Assembly: GCF_914767665.1 (NCBI RefSeq)
Contig: NC_059504.1
Location: 21,392,501 to 21,456,500 of the forward strand
Origin: Harmonia axyridis
Lineage: Eukaryota > Arthropoda > Insecta > Coleoptera > Coccinellidae
Reading direction: 5' to 3'
Length of the DNA stretch: 64,000 nucleotides
The position numbers were made by a program, and so were the translations under genes. The notes beneath the pieces were generated by a model. That model made no database searches. It saw only the letters and a list, made by a program, of their open reading frames with translations, and was not told the DNA's origin. Each line of letters begins with the position of its first letter. Position 1 is the stretch's first letter. Positions 10,030 to 21,023 of this stretch are shown here, piece by piece.

Positions 10030-11058
10030 CTAGTACCTAGTTGGTCCCCCACGAGCTCGTCTCAAGCATTCTACCCTACGAGGCATACTTTCGATCAAAC
10101 GATTTATAAAATTTTGGGGCAAATTCGTCCAAATATCCCGTAAAGCGTTAGAAAGGTCCTCCAGGTTATTGATCGGTTGTTCTAAGGTTGACAATTGTCT
10201 AGACATCTCAGACCAGACATGTTCGATGCAATTCATGTCTGGAGAGCGAGCTAGCCAGTCCATCCTATCAATAGCATGAGTTTCTAGCGCTTCATTAACC
10301 AGACGACTACGGTGTGGACGGGCATTATCGTCAATTAAAATGAAATTCTCGCCCACGGCAGCCGCAAACGGAACAATTATGGGTTCAATAATCATATCGT
10401 GATATCTCTGGCTGGTCATGGTGGTGTTCTGCAGAACAACCAACTCTGTGCGTTGGTTCAAACAAATGCCTCCCCATACACATATAGAACCTCCGCCAAA
10501 AGCTGTTGTGGGTACCATAAACTGTTCTGCATACCTCCGACCTCTTTCCCTCCAAGCAAGAATACGTCCATCGGAGTTGACCAAACGAAATCTAGACTCA
10601 TCCGTAAATAAACATCGGCTCCAATCTTCAAGTGTCCAATTGCGGTGCTCCTCAGCCCATTGCCGTCGATGAACCCGGTGTTCCCTATTCAAACGGAGAT
10701 GTTGTACCCTCCTACGTGCTCTCAAACCACGAACATGTAGTCGTCGTCTCACAGTCTGGTTCGAAATTAGAACTCCTGTTGCAACTCTCAGTGATCTATT
10801 GAGCCGCGACGCCGGGTAAGTGGGATTTCTCCTAGCATTGAGGATCAAAAGACGTTCTTGGGCAGCTGTTGTACTGCGCTGCCGACCTCCTCCATGAACA
10901 TAAGCTACTGAGTCGTTTTGGATGAACCTATTCCAAGCCCGACTCACGATACTTTGCGAAACATTCAACCGCCGGGACACTTCTCGCTGGGACAAACCTT
11001 CCTGTATCCACCGTATGATTTGGTCCAGTTGCACAGGAGCCAAACGTCTTCTCGGCAT
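10030..11058 (-). CDS. Tc1-like transposase, DD34E
   Basis: This 342-residue protein would bind the element's terminal repeats and carry out cut-and-paste transposition into TA sites in the nucleus. Residues 7-47 form a helix-turn-helix (GLSQREVSRRLNVSQSIVSR) and a second one lies about residues 80-120. The basic run RRRLHVRGLRARRR (104-117) may act in DNA contact or nuclear import. The catalytic core shows D153 (FTDESRF), the GGGSICVWGG linker (188-197), D244 (DDNARPH) and E279 (CIEHVW), with 34 residues between the last two, the standard DD34E spacing. The length is normal for Tc1 proteins (about 340). The frame opens with the only suitable ATG and has no stop or frameshift. Activity is inferred, not shown. 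Confidence 0.93.
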   Translation of the reverse strand: MPRRRLAPVQLDQIIRWIQEGLSQREVSRRLNVSQSIVSRAWNRFIQNDSVAYVHGGGRQRSTTAAQERLLILNARRNPTYPASRLNRSLRVATGVLISNQTVRRRLHVRGLRARRRVQHLRLNREHRVHRRQWAEEHRNWTLEDWSRCLFTDESRFRLVNSDGRILAWRERGRRYAEQFMVPTTAFGGGSICVWGGICLNQRTELVVLQNTTMTSQRYHDMIIEPIIVPFAAAVGENFILIDDNARPHRSRLVNEALETHAIDRMDWLARSPDMNCIEHVWSEMSRQLSTLEQPINNLEDLSNALRDIWTNLPQNFINRLIESMPRRVECLRRARGGPTRY

Positions 11059-11333
11059 GACTGATAAGCTGATATAGTTCTCATTTCTTCATTTATTGTC
11101 ACCTTATGTGTTTGAACGAGAGAAAAAAACAGATTTAATAACAAATACCACATTGCTTTTCACTCCACCTGTAACAGCCTACAGATAATAATCGATTTTG
11201 TGAACAAGAGCCGATGAAGTGAGGAAGACTTTGATATAATCAACTCAAAACATCTTACTTTTTCCTTAGAGAACATATAATGTACAGATATTCACGAGAT
11301 AACTTGAAAAAAATACAAATGAAGAGAAGTTCA

Positions 11334-11365
11334 TAAGTGATCCCTAGCAATTGTTGATCAGTGTA
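11334..11365. repeat. Right terminal inverted repeat of the Tc1-like element
   Basis: This is the reverse complement of 9837-9868 with two mismatches. It is followed by TA at 11366-11367. The transposase start lies 276 bp inside this end, so any promoter should lie between the two. Confidence 0.9.
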
Positions 11366-11499
11366 TATGTATTAACTTCCTTGTTCCTATCTCTAGTGGT
11401 TTCCGAGTAATTGATTAATTTACTTCTTTTTCGGTTCGAAACATAACAACAATTCAACATTCATCAATTCGATATTCGAGAGTTCTAGAAATCTAAATT

Positions 11500-11892
11500 G
11501 TGTTTCAACAAGAACTGAAAATGCTCGCATTGATAAAAACTGGCCATTTTGGCCAAGTTTGGAATGATATTTCTGAAATTACCAAAATCTACCAATAGAT
11601 TTCATAGAAATGTGAGAAAACTACTTATAAAGTCACACTGACGAATGCTTCAGTGTCTCGGCGCTCGAGGAATCCCGTTATTTAGTCTAAGCGCGCACGA
11701 GATTACAGAAATATATGCCTTGCGACGCGTGTATATCAAGCTCAAGTAATATCAAGTAGCTTGATATCAAGTCAAGCAATAGTTATCTAAAATCAAGTCA
11801 AGCCAAGCTCAAGTATGTAATTTTTCACGAGCTTGATTTTGAAGTCAAGTAGTTGGTTAAAATGTCAAGCTAGTTGGCTTGATGAATCCCTA
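11500..11892 (-). mobile_element. hAT relic of the TCAAG-repeat family
   Basis: One end of the family that is complete at 35353-36205. It ends in GGCTTGATGAATCCCTA, the terminal repeat, preceded by many TCAAG/CTTGA units. The inner part from 11500 matches the transposase end region at 42590-42740 (CTGGCCATTTTGGCCAAGTT) but carries frame breaks. The opposite end is missing. Confidence 0.7.
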
Positions 11893-13002
11893 GCCACTTT
11901 GTACAGTACAGTGCTGAATTTATCAACGAATATTTAATTGATAAACGATTCTACACAGCCAATGCGTAGATATAAATTTCCCCTTGTTCATTTGTTCTAA
12001 GCCAGAATACACGTCATGTCATTAAACATTCTGTATGCTCTTACCACAATTTGATTGTATTGGCCGTGAAGCAAAAACAGAATCAGCAAAATTTGTGTAC
12101 ATATATCACTAATAGACTTCTATGACATTTCATGGATATCTAAAACAAATGGATCTCAATATTGCCTTCGGGATGAAAACCTGAGTTTCCGGGATAAAAT
12201 AAGAATACTTCTGTTTTCACATAATTGATTTTCTAGAATTATATGGTTAATGCTTTATTCAAATAAATGTAATTTATTAGATTTCTCTAATTAAACTCGA
12301 AAAACACCGTCCGCGAAGTGCTAAAATGTATCCCTGAATCCAATTAGTTCCAATTGACTCATTAATCAACAACATTATCCTGATAGAAATCGATTTGTAA
12401 ACACCAACTCAAAGAGCCACTGGGGTTCTTATTCTTCTAATTCAGCATTTGCATTATACACTACATGTCTATTCAAAATAATTATTCTCGTGGGTTTATT
12501 CAAATGAACCAAAAATTATAATAACAAAAGTATGAAAGTGTTATAAGGTGACTACTCGTTATTTTCCTCACACTACCTGATGCTGGAATGACACCATCAT
12601 AATCTAGTTCGATAATACAAGTTTTTATAAGATATGGTCACAAACATGTTGACGCGATTCTGTTCAGTCATGGTTTATACCCATATGTAGGTATATTACA
12701 GGTGTCATTGAAGATATTCCGGTTACCTTTATCATGTACTGGCTGTTTCTTGATAACAGGTCAACTTGTGAAATAATGGGTGTTGATGTTTAAAAAAATA
12801 TATATTTTTATAAATTCGGAATAATTTTCTAATATAATTCCAAAATGTATATACATAGATCACTTCAGTTCAATAAATTCGCCCTTCACAAATTATCCTC
12901 TTATAAATGTTTTTTTTTTCGAAATTGCAAAATTTCCCTCATCTTATTTTTCACCAATAACGCTCAATTTTGATTTAAAAATGGTTTTCTAGATGGAAAA
13001 AC
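11893..13002. other. A+T-rich stretch without a recognised gene
   Basis: No protein similarity, tail or inverted repeat was found on either strand. Some short palindromic A+T runs near 12790 are not informative. It may be unique host sequence. Confidence 0.4.
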
Positions 13003-13246
13003 CCATAGAGTAATAAACATAGAGGGAGTATACGCAATTTTTACATGTCCCCCAACATGGTTAGATTACGTTGTCTGATTGTGATATATTTTCAAATCCA
13101 CAATTTTACTACATATATCTTTATGAATTTATATTATATTGAATGAAATATATTTATTTGAGAGATTCCCGATTAAATAAGCAAATTTGAATATTTGGAA
13201 TCCGATATTTTTCTTAATTGTCGAATTTATAGTATGCAGAATATTT

Positions 13247-13530
13247 ATTATTTTCTCTAATTCTATGGTTATTCCGTTCATTCTTCCACATCTTGTAGAA
13301 CAAAATCGTGCGAGAATATATCAGAAACGCACAGTTTTCATGGTTATATTTTATTATTCTATGTTGGTACTCCGAACTTTCCGCCACGGCTTTATCTGTC
13401 AATTCATCAATTTGCCTTAAAGAAATCAGTTCTGCCAACCAACATTTTCCAATGCAAAAATCACTAAATTATATTTATGGAAATATTTCATTACTTTCAA
13501 TGAAAATGCAATGAATTAGAGAAAATAATG
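13247..13530. repeat. Insertion inside the MITE, ATTTTCTCTAATTC ends
   Basis: ATTTTCTCTAATTC at 13249 and its complement GAATTAGAGAAAAT at about 13513 bound this part of the stretch that is missing from the second MITE copy. It looks like a small TIR element. The 77-codon frames inside overlap on both strands and look like chance. Confidence 0.45.
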
Positions 13531-13655
13531 TATAATACTCGTACAGAAGGCTCATTCTACCACTCGTTCATTCCAAAACTCGCCACTTCGTGGCTCGTTT
13601 TTGAATTTTGAACTCGTGGAAGAATATCAATGCCTTCTGCACTTGTATTATAAGT
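13530..13655. repeat. Hairpin repeat, ACTCGTACAGAAGGC arms
   Basis: TATAATACTCGTACAGAAGG faces its near-complement CCTTCTGCACTTGTATTATA, with an inner CTCGCCACTTCGTGGCTCG palindrome. It is a compact stem-loop repeat like the one at 45895-46000 in design, though not in sequence. It lies next to the 13247-13530 insertion. Confidence 0.5.
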
Positions 13656-13975
13656 AACTATTTTGTATCTACCTGATAAAATACAAGGTTTGTCAACTAT
13701 TGCTCCCCTATTCTCTATTGTTTCACGTCGTTTGGCGCGTTTGAAGTTTATTTTCTGAATTTCTGAAATATTTAGGTATCATTCCAATATAATTTTCAGT
13801 TGATATGAAACGTTGATTCACTATGGGATATAAGAAGTGCGTTCTTTGTGGAGAAACTCGCGAATTGAGTGGAATATCGTATCACTGATATGTTTTCATT
13901 TCCGCGCTTCATGTCAAATTTGATAGTTCATGTTGGGGACAAAATTTACTTACTGAAAATTTCTTATGCTCCCTA

Positions 13976-14260
13976 TACAGGGTACTGAGATTTATTACCC
14001 CCAAGACCTCCAAACCCGAAAATTTTTTCATAAAAATGAACCAATAATCATTTTACTTTTCTTTGAAATCAGAACGGCAGTAGAAGATCGGACCCTTTTA
14101 CGGTTTATGAGTTATTATTGCTTTCAAGATGAGATAACTTTTATTGCATTACGAGCACGTCTACGTCCCAGGATTATTATTTTTCTTTATCTATCCGCTT
14201 TGTCGCCCCTTGTTTTTCCATTTGTGATACTTGCATTTGTCATCGGTATACATTTACCCC
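13976..14260 (-). repeat. Repeat fragment matching 62770-63085 inverted
   Basis: Blocks such as AATCATTTTACTTT, GAAATC..ACGGCAGTA, CCTTTTACGG and TTTGTCATCGGTATAC occur in the same order in the complement of 62770-63085. The long frame over this stretch (149 codons) is therefore repeat sequence and not a gene. Confidence 0.6.
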
Positions 14261-14807
14261 ATGGTTTTCAAAGGTACCGATTTCTTCTTGATTCTCTGAC
14301 TTCCACAAAATTTGTTCTGTCTCTGTATTGCTGCTTACCTTATATTCTCAATTTAACATGCAATTCTAGTAAGATTTTACAAGGCAAATTTGTCGACAAA
14401 GAGCTCCATATTTGATGAATAACATTAAATCTTTGTTGTAAGAAAAAAGGACCGATGTAGAAACCTGTTCAAAGCAATATTTGCGGAAGTGAAATTACAT
14501 TCAAAAAGATACGGAACTACATACTAACACTCCAGCTGTTTCAATCGAATATTATTTCAGAAGGAGTATTTTCATTCCTTTGTTGAAAAATGTACTGTCG
14601 AATTCTGTTTCCATAATGATGTGTTCGAAATTTTCCATACGAATAATTTAATTGCCTGCACAGTAATTGAATTAGAAAGGAATAATGACTCTGGTTTGAA
14701 GCAGAATTCAACGGAATTTGTATTAAAATTCCAAAAAATAGTATCGTTTCTAGTTCAATGAAAACAACATTAACATACGAGTTGTGATATACAAATTGGA
14801 CTAGTCA
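14261..14807. other. A+T-rich stretch without a recognised gene
   Basis: Nothing on either strand resembles a known protein. No inverted repeat was found. It is possibly the upstream part of the hAT relic that follows, decayed beyond recognition. Confidence 0.35.
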
Positions 14808-15062
14808 GACTGAAAGTCTACCAGATGCAACATTGTCTGCTCTAAAATTTTGCGATAAGTCCATATATCCGAATGTTTACTTGACACCATATTGATCTCT
14901 GTATTGCCTGTGAGGATGGCGAGCTCTGAAAGGAGTTTATCGACATTGAAGAGCTTGAAAACTCGACTCAAATCCCTAATGGGTCAGTAAAGATTGGCAG
15001 GTTTGGCCTTATTCTAGGTAAGTACATCCATAGCGATTTTGAACTCGATATTGAGTCTGTGA
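14808..15062 (+). pseudogene. hAT transposase C-terminal fragment (ZMYM1-like)
   Basis: The plus strand gives ESLPDATLSALKFCDKSIYP and, after a frame change near 14890, ISVLPVRMASSERSLSTLKS and LKTRLKSLMGQ. After a stop come GLALF and IHSDFELDIESVI. This is the C-terminal dimerisation region of hAT transposases of the type related to ZMYM1/THAP12-like domesticated proteins (LPVTTASSERSFSTLKRLKT...MGQ). At least one frameshift and one stop make it a pseudogene. It is cut on the right by the reversed (ATT)n tail at 15063. Confidence 0.75.
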
Positions 15063-15470
15063 TAATAATAATAATAATAATAATGGAGTTTATTGAATAA
15101 ACAAAATACATCACTGAGGTATAAAACATTATTACCTGTATGTGATATGAAATACAATATAAATTCTTAAATTAGTTCCATGCAAAAATTATTGGGTAAA
15201 AAAAAATTAAAAAAATTTCATTTATTAACAAAATCACGAAAATAACTACTTATATTGTCCATGAAGGCAGAGTTTGAAAGAAAAGATGAATGATAACTAA
15301 AGAAAACAAAACTCAGAAAAGAAAACAGAAACAGGGCGAAAGTTTTTCACTGATTAAATTTGTTCGACATTATTTCATATTCACACTCGACATCCACATT
15401 ATGAGGCAAGAATGCGTGTCATAAATGTCATTTTAGGGTGTAGTTTGTCTTGATTCAATTCAAAGTCATT
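15063..15470 (-). repeat. Non-LTR 3' tail on the minus strand, (ATT)n
   Basis: About seven ATA/TAA units followed by TGGAGTTTATTGAATAAAC read on the minus strand as a 3' end with GTTTATTCAATAAAC and a (TTA)n tail. The extent to the right is uncertain because no coding part is visible. It inserted into, or beside, the hAT relic. Confidence 0.4.
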
Positions 15471-16053
15471 CTTGATCGTGTTATATAGTGTCTAAATCGG
15501 TTCTGAAGTTTCTGTCACAGTTGAGGGTAAGTATTTGCCATAATTCATGTTTTGATAGATTTTCAAATATTATTTATTGTATTATTGATTATTTCCCTAG
15601 TTTCACCAGTCAACCAAGCTTTTATTCGTTTTTTGAACTTTCCTATGTTTTTTATATTTTTAGGTGATCAGGGACAACATTCAAAATTTTTTTTGCTAGG
15701 TAGGTATAACTTCTTTTTCTCATTTACTTTCTGAATAATCAAAAAGATTTGTATTAAAGCTATGCACACACGTTTGAGGCGATCTATAAATTGCAGTCAG
15801 TGTAAGGCTATTATCTGATAGAAAGGTTTGCGAATATGAAGAGGAGTTTCTTGGAATTGGTATTATAAAAAAACACTAGGGATAATTACGAGTTAATGAA
15901 TTTATTTCCCTTTCACAAAAATTATTTTGGGTCATTAGTTTGTAGGCATGTTATATTTATGTGTTTTCTGATGTTTATTATGATCACAAATTTATTAAAA
16001 ATTTTCTTACGGGTGAAAAGTTTGTTGTTGTTTTAAAAATGTTCCTTGTTTTG
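15471..16053. other. A+T-rich stretch without a recognised gene
   Basis: A 60-codon hydrophobic frame (15552-15734) has no signature. No repeats or tails were noticed. Confidence 0.35.
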
Positions 16054-16055
16054 TA

Positions 16056-16720
16056 TACAGGGTGTTTCATTGGTAAATGTACACATGTTAACGTTAGATG
16101 TGGCTACCCTAGATGAGTCCAAAAATTCTATATATGATAGGATCTAATCTACCCCATAGCTGAGATTCAGGGTGGTTTACGAGTGCACCAATAGGTATTT
16201 TCAATTCCTTATGGAGTGAAATATACGTTCCCAATATCAATCAAATCTACTGGGTGGTTCAAAAGTAATAAGGAATTGAAAATATTGGTGAATTCATAAA
16301 CCACCCTGTATCTCGACTATAGGGTGGATTAGACCTATCATTTATAGGTTTTTTGGACTCGTCTAGGGTAGCCACATACCTCAGGTTACTTGTACATTTT
16401 CTAATGAAACACCCTGTATCAGTGGCGTACCCAGAGATAAACTTTGGGGGGGGGTATGAAGAAAAAAATTTTGGTTATTCGTTTCCGATTAACTTTGACA
16501 GATACTTCACGAGATTGTCGAAGTGTAAGCTGTTATATTCGAACGCAAAAAACTTGAAGATTCGCCTGCATAAATTTTCCTTCTTTTGAAGATGTTTTCT
16601 AAAAAAGTTTGCTCACTCATAATGAGATTATGATATATAAGGTTGCGACTTACAATGGATATTTCTTCTTGGGAGAGATATATCCCCTTATCCCTCCCTT
16701 TGGTACGCCACTGCCCTGTA
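16056..16720. mobile_element. TACAGGGTGTTTC MITE interrupted by a hAT MITE
   Basis: The ends TACAGGGTGTTTCATTGG (left) and the complement of TACAGGGTGTTTCATTAG (right) are flanked by TA on both sides (16054-16055, 16721-16722). The whole body folds back: GTGGCTACCCTAGATGAGTC faces GACTCGTCTAGGGTAGCCAC. Without the nested insertion and its duplicated 8 bp the element is about 363 bp. The TA target suggests the Tc1/mariner group, but no transposase is present. Confidence 0.8.
16420..16713. mobile_element. hAT-type MITE, CAGTGGCGTACC ends
   Basis: A 294-bp insertion begins CAGTGGCGTACCC and ends with the complement of CAGTGGCGTACCA. It is flanked by an exact 8-bp duplication CCCTGTAT (16412-16419 and 16714-16721). 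Both the CAGTGGCG ends and the 8-bp target are typical of hAT transposons. A G-run follows the left end. The 78-codon frame across it is not a gene. Confidence 0.88.
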
Positions 16721-16722
16721 TA

Positions 16723-17727
16723 CGTTTTATAAGTATTTATTATTGATATGATAAAATAACTGCTGTGACCTGACGAAATTTTTTTCGATTATTCTTCCAG
16801 AAAAAAAAGATCTACGCACTTTGGTCAGACTCTCAAAATTTTCATTCCTAATTGCTAGAATGCAATATTCGTAAAAACAACTATTCCTTAAAACACACCA
16901 GGCGATATAATGGATCTAAAGACTGCCAACATGCTTGGAATAATAAACGATATTGTGGTAGACCCCTCTACAATGTTGCTTAATTGGACTTGCCGCTACA
17001 TAGAGTAAAAACTTTAAAGATATAATGGAGATTTCAAAGAACTGAATACCTTTTTCGGTTCTATTTAATGAGAAAAACATCGAATATGTAACATTTATTA
17101 AAGGAGAAAGGCATTGCATTGAAGGACTGTTACTTCAGATGAGATACATATTTTGTATAATTTTCGTATAAATAGTTATTAATTACAACCTCGGGCAACT
17201 TATCAGATCTATTCAGATTCTATCTTTCATTTCCTTGTGAAATGCAAGTCGCGACAAGGAAATGTTTAGAACTAATCCTAAAGGCAGAATCATGAACTTT
17301 ATATGTCTACCTCTAGGTTTATTTCGATCATCATTCAAGGCAATGTCTTGTAGCTACTACACACGTCGTCAAAAATCTTGGCCCCACTAAGTTTCTCAAG
17401 AAACAATCAATTTATGTTCTGGAAATGAGATAAATATTTTACTCTATTTCAACTGCAATGTTGATAGAATATTTTTTTATCTACTCTTTGCCCTATGCAG
17501 GATGAAACAAAATAGGAAAAACGAGAACAAATCTAGATTTATCGATTATTTTTTTTGATTAATTATAGTTATTCCACAATTGTAAAAGCAACAGTCTCTG
17601 ATAACGATCTCATCGAGGTAAAAACGGTTTTATGTACAAAATTGTGTACAAAAATTTCTTATTGTTTAAGGATTCAATTTGTGACAATGGCCAAGAAAAA
17701 GTTATCAGAATCATGAATTCAATATTC
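16723..17727. other. A+T-rich stretch without a recognised gene
   Basis: No inverted repeat, retrotransposon tail or protein motif was seen. Possibly unique host DNA. Confidence 0.4.
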
Positions 17728-17899
17728 TGAAAAGAGAAAACACTGACGTGATGCCAGGAGCTTTCAGGCTATCGTTCATTCATGCGTGAATTGTGCCCTT
17801 GGAGACCACATAACTGAAAATAACGCATGAATAAACGAATGCTCAAAAGCTGCTGACTTCACCGCAGTGCTTTCCCGTTTTTTTTCTCGATATTCTGTT
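17728..17899. repeat. Palindromic MITE, GGGAAAGCACTGACGTGA family
   Basis: AATATTCTGAAAAGAG...ACACTGACGTGATGCCAGGA on the left faces its near-complement on the right, ending GTGCTTTCCCG. The inner arms TTCATTCATGCGT are mirrored too. This is the clearest copy of the family seen at 1172 and around 24356/25815. About 170 bp, non-coding. Confidence 0.7.
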
Positions 17900-18510
17900 C
17901 ATATTTTCTTTGATTTTGACGACTTTATTGCTTGAAAAGCTTGAAATGGTTGTTCCATATAAACACGCAAAATTTCAACCTGATCGGATATGTAATCACA
18001 GTATTATTGGGTATTTCTTTTCACATATTCTTGTATTTTTTTGTATATCTGACGAAATGAAGAATTTGTAAATGGGCTATGAAGTTTCAAATTGTTATTT
18101 AATATCAAGACTAGTCGATATCGCTGTCACGGAAATATTGGTTAATTTTTTTCAATTTCCTTTTTGAATTTTATACAGCGCGCCAAAAAAGTAACGTATC
18201 TCGTCAATAATTCTTGTACGAAGAATAATTAAGGAAAATTCTTGCACCCGTTGATTTTTTATTTCAAAAGGAATTTATCCTGTGCTTTTTTGAACTTTTT
18301 TTTTTTTTGAACGCCCCACACCCCTCTATTCAATTTTTTCAAATCGGAATATATGGATTGTGATACATCAAATGAATATTATTATTATCTAATTGATGAT
18401 AAATGATTGGATAAGAGCCAAGGCTAATGCCCAAAGGGGCTCAGAAAAATACATTTTATCATATGATTTGATTGCCTATTCAGCGATGTGACTAAAAGTA
18501 AAATCGGTTG
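17900..18510. other. A+T-rich stretch without a recognised gene
   Basis: A diverged repeat motif AAATTTCAACCTGATCGGAT occurs near 17970 and resembles text near 250 and 4395. A poly(T) run lies near 18298. Nothing coding. Confidence 0.35.
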
Positions 18511-19279
18511 CAGAGCCGGCGTTAGGAGTGAAACAGTATTGTTTCAGGCACCTCTTTTCGATGGGTGGCAATTTAGCCCAGTTTGTGGCCGCCCTTTCAT
18601 ATTTTTGAAAAAATATAGTCTTGATTTTAAAAAGCAACATTAGGTTGGTCTGCTTTGCTGCGTTTATCAACATTCCCTGCAATAAAAATCTCCAGCCTCA
18701 TGTTCAATAAATAACACATGGCATCCCAACCAATATAAGCAGCATTGCCTTTTACCCTAATTGAATGAGAGATGGAATGTATTCCACAAAGACGAAAAAC
18801 AACACTGCGAATTACGTGGAAGTTTTTTACATATTCAACATATGGAAAACTCCTAAGATTCTGAATTCGAAACTAATTACTGATAAATGCTAAATGTTTT
18901 CAGCGGAACATATGTTTTTAATCCCATTCAGTTTTCGAAGCTTTGCAAACCTTACCGCCATTTGTATCTTGTGGAGTGATAGGTAATCTTTCATCGATCG
19001 TATGTGATCGATTGTGAATGTGAGAATCAGATATATTACTTACGCATTGTTCATCGGCGTCGAAGAAATCCAGGAATTTATTGTAGGAAAAAATGTCCGA
19101 AAAAAAAGAAACCCTTTAGAGAGAAACGATTAACAAAATCGGTAGAGACATCAAAAATGGCGAATTATCATCGAGTCAGTTGATGTTTTTTGTTGGACGG
19201 AGTGTTTATTGATACTTTTTCCGCAGGGGCGCCAAAAAATTCTTTGCTTCAGGCGCCAAAATTGCTCGCGCCGGCCATG
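18511..19279 (-). mobile_element. hAT-like non-autonomous element, CAGRGCCGG ends
   Basis: Starts CAGAGCCGGCGTTAGGAGTG and ends GCTCGCGCCGGCCATG, which on the other strand begins CATGGCCGGCGCGAGC. The flanks ATCGGTTG and ATAGGTTG form an 8-bp target duplication with one change. It is related in inverted orientation to 57230-58514: both share the ends plus inner blocks such as CAGCGGAACATATG, and a small frame next to one end (KYERAATNWAKLP here). Length 769 bp. CAG ends and 8-bp target indicate hAT. No full transposase. Confidence 0.78.
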
Positions 19280-20104
19280 ATAGGTTGTTCCGTTTTTCAT
19301 AAAATGTTTAGGAAATAATTCACAATTTGTGATTAGAGAGTAACTGCAATAGGACCATTATTCTTTTACTAATTATTATTAAGGGAAATCCATGAATCCG
19401 TGTATTTTTAATTTCAAAAGCAGGTCTCCCTATACTTTTTTGAATTTACGCTCCACATCCCTCTACTGTTTCCTTCAAATATGAATTGAATTATGGATTG
19501 TGATATATCAACTGAAAGGACATTCGATTGTACATTGAGCAACAGAATTCAATTTGTAGATGAATTATTAATCAGTGAATCGAACTGTATCGTTTGAGAC
19601 CATCCCAGGCTCAAAATTCTAAAATGACATCGCTCAAAAACAGATAAGAACTGTAGTGCAGATAAACAGGAAGAGAATAACAATAAAATCACGAGCCAGA
19701 GTATACAAATTAATTTTTTTCATTGTGTAATTTGCTTTTTACGTCACTAAGTTTAATTAAATGAGTATTATTGGTATTGAATGAACGAATTAATTGAGAA
19801 ATTCATTATAATACTCCTTATCAGAATTACAAATTTATTGCAACGATTGGAGCAATTTGTTTTGTATAAGTCGTCAGAGTTATTTGAACATTAGGTAAAA
19901 AAAAAATATCGACAAATTGATTTTGGTTGTCACCTAATGTAAGAAATTGGAAAACAACTGTGTGTCGTTGCAAATACTTTTTGTGACATGGATATCACAT
20001 TTCCAATTGGAACTTACCATTGGGACCAAACCAATATGGCAAGTTTAGCTTTTGAGAAAGCTGAATTGCGTTATATATTGACCCTTGCCTTAGATTATTT
20101 GTTG
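19280..20104. other. A+T-rich stretch without a recognised gene
   Basis: No confident coding or repeat feature. The segment ends where the repeat related to the 61734-62534 palindrome begins. Confidence 0.35.
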
Positions 20105-20540
20105 CTTTCGAGATATTCTGGCGCCCCGGAGGCAAAATAAAATTTCGCCGCCGTGCCTTATTCATATGAATTTTCTTTGAAGGAACTTCTGTTATTTCAC
20201 TCAGGCATCATTTCAGTTTCATATGAAACTGAAAGTCTTTCTCAACTCAAAATCACCTTGTCAAATTTATTAAACGAGATTTTTTTCGACTTCATCGTCC
20301 TGAATTGTTTAAATGTGCGATGCTCTCTATGTCTATAGTAAAAAGACGACGTAGTTCTTAAATGTACAATTCAGTGCCTATTTCCATTTTCATAACTATA
20401 GTTGAAAGCGCCAATTTGATTTTAAAAAAATTGGCTCTTGGAAATTTTATGTTACTGCTCAACTGACTTTGGTCCTAAATGCTCCTAAAATTTGGCGCTC
20501 CGGCAAAATGTCCGATTTGCCGGTCCCGGCGGCGGCCCTG
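20105..20540. repeat. Diverged copy of the GGGCCGCCGC family
   Basis: This aligns by eye with the right arm of the palindrome at 62121-62534 and with the outer end at 61670. Shared blocks include TTTCGCCGCC, AAAAAGACGACGTA, TTTTCATAACTATAGTT and, at the end, CCGATTTGCCGGTCC with GGCGGCCCTG. It carries many substitutions, so it is an older copy. No frame is conserved. Confidence 0.65.
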
Positions 20541-20879
20541 GCTGGAGGTAGTGTATACTTGGATATCTCATGAAAATTGTTTGATTGATGTTCAGTGATC
20601 AGATGGAGTATAACTTGAGTAATTTCGTAGTTTTACTTTTGTAAAATGAGCGAATTAACCGTTGCAAACGTTATAGCCACAACTTCAACAAAATTCTAAA
20701 TGGATGTTTTTGACCAATCCATGAAAATAAAAGAATGAATAACTGAAATTAAATTTTTCGATGCATCTTTTTGCTTATAAATATTCATAGAATAAAATTA
20801 ACCCATAACCAAATTGTTACAATGACAGTCAAAATGTCACTTAGTCATAGATGAACATAGATATTCATAGAATCATATA

Positions 20880-21010
20880 CAGAGTGATTCACCGCGATGG
20901 CCTATTAGACGTCTATGGAGAACTAATAATAATTTTATGCTGAAAATTTGCTTATTGGGGTTTGAGAGAATGATCTTTCTCCATGAAATATCTCAACCTC
21001 TACAACTGAA
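20880..21010 (-). repeat. TACAGAGTGATTCACC repeat fragment
   Basis: Its complement matches 28640-28765 (GAAAGATCATT, AGCAAATTTTC, AAATTATTATTAGTT, GTGAATCAC). It is the terminal part of a family also present at 63805-64000. The 21024 element lies directly to its right. Confidence 0.55.
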
Positions 21011-21023
21011 AACATCATAATAG

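Larger units (their letters stand above)
9837..11365 (-). mobile_element. Complete Tc1-like DNA transposon
   Basis: The 1529-bp element starts TACACTGCTCAACAATTG and ends with the complement of TACACTGATCAACAATTG. The 32-bp terminal repeats differ at two bases. Both sides are flanked by TA, the target duplicated by the Tc1/mariner superfamily; because the repeat itself begins with TA, the exact border could be shifted by 2 bp. The only gene is the uninterrupted transposase on the minus strand, which fills two thirds of the element. Unlike every other DNA transposon in the window it has no visible lesion. It may be recently inserted and could be autonomous. Confidence 0.92.
13003..13975. mobile_element. 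MITE of the GTAATAAACATAGA family, interrupted copy
   Basis: The left end (TAGAGTAATAAACATAGAGG) and the body match 30829-31413: ACATGTCCCCCAACATGGTT, AATATTTGGAATCCGATATT, AAGTGCGTTCTTTGTGGAGA and TTTGATAGTTCATGTTGGGG are common to both apart from small changes. The right end is cut after GCTCCCTAT. About 400 bp at 13254-13655 are absent from the other copy and are insertions. No protein is encoded. The family is unknown. Confidence 0.7.

Noticed and set aside
10399..10672. Two plus-strand frames of 70 and 84 codons
   Set aside because: Antisense shadows of the intact Tc1-like transposase.
13966..14415. 149-codon plus-strand frame, hydrophobic
   Set aside because: Most of it is a repeat found inverted at 62770-63085. 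The other copy does not keep the frame.
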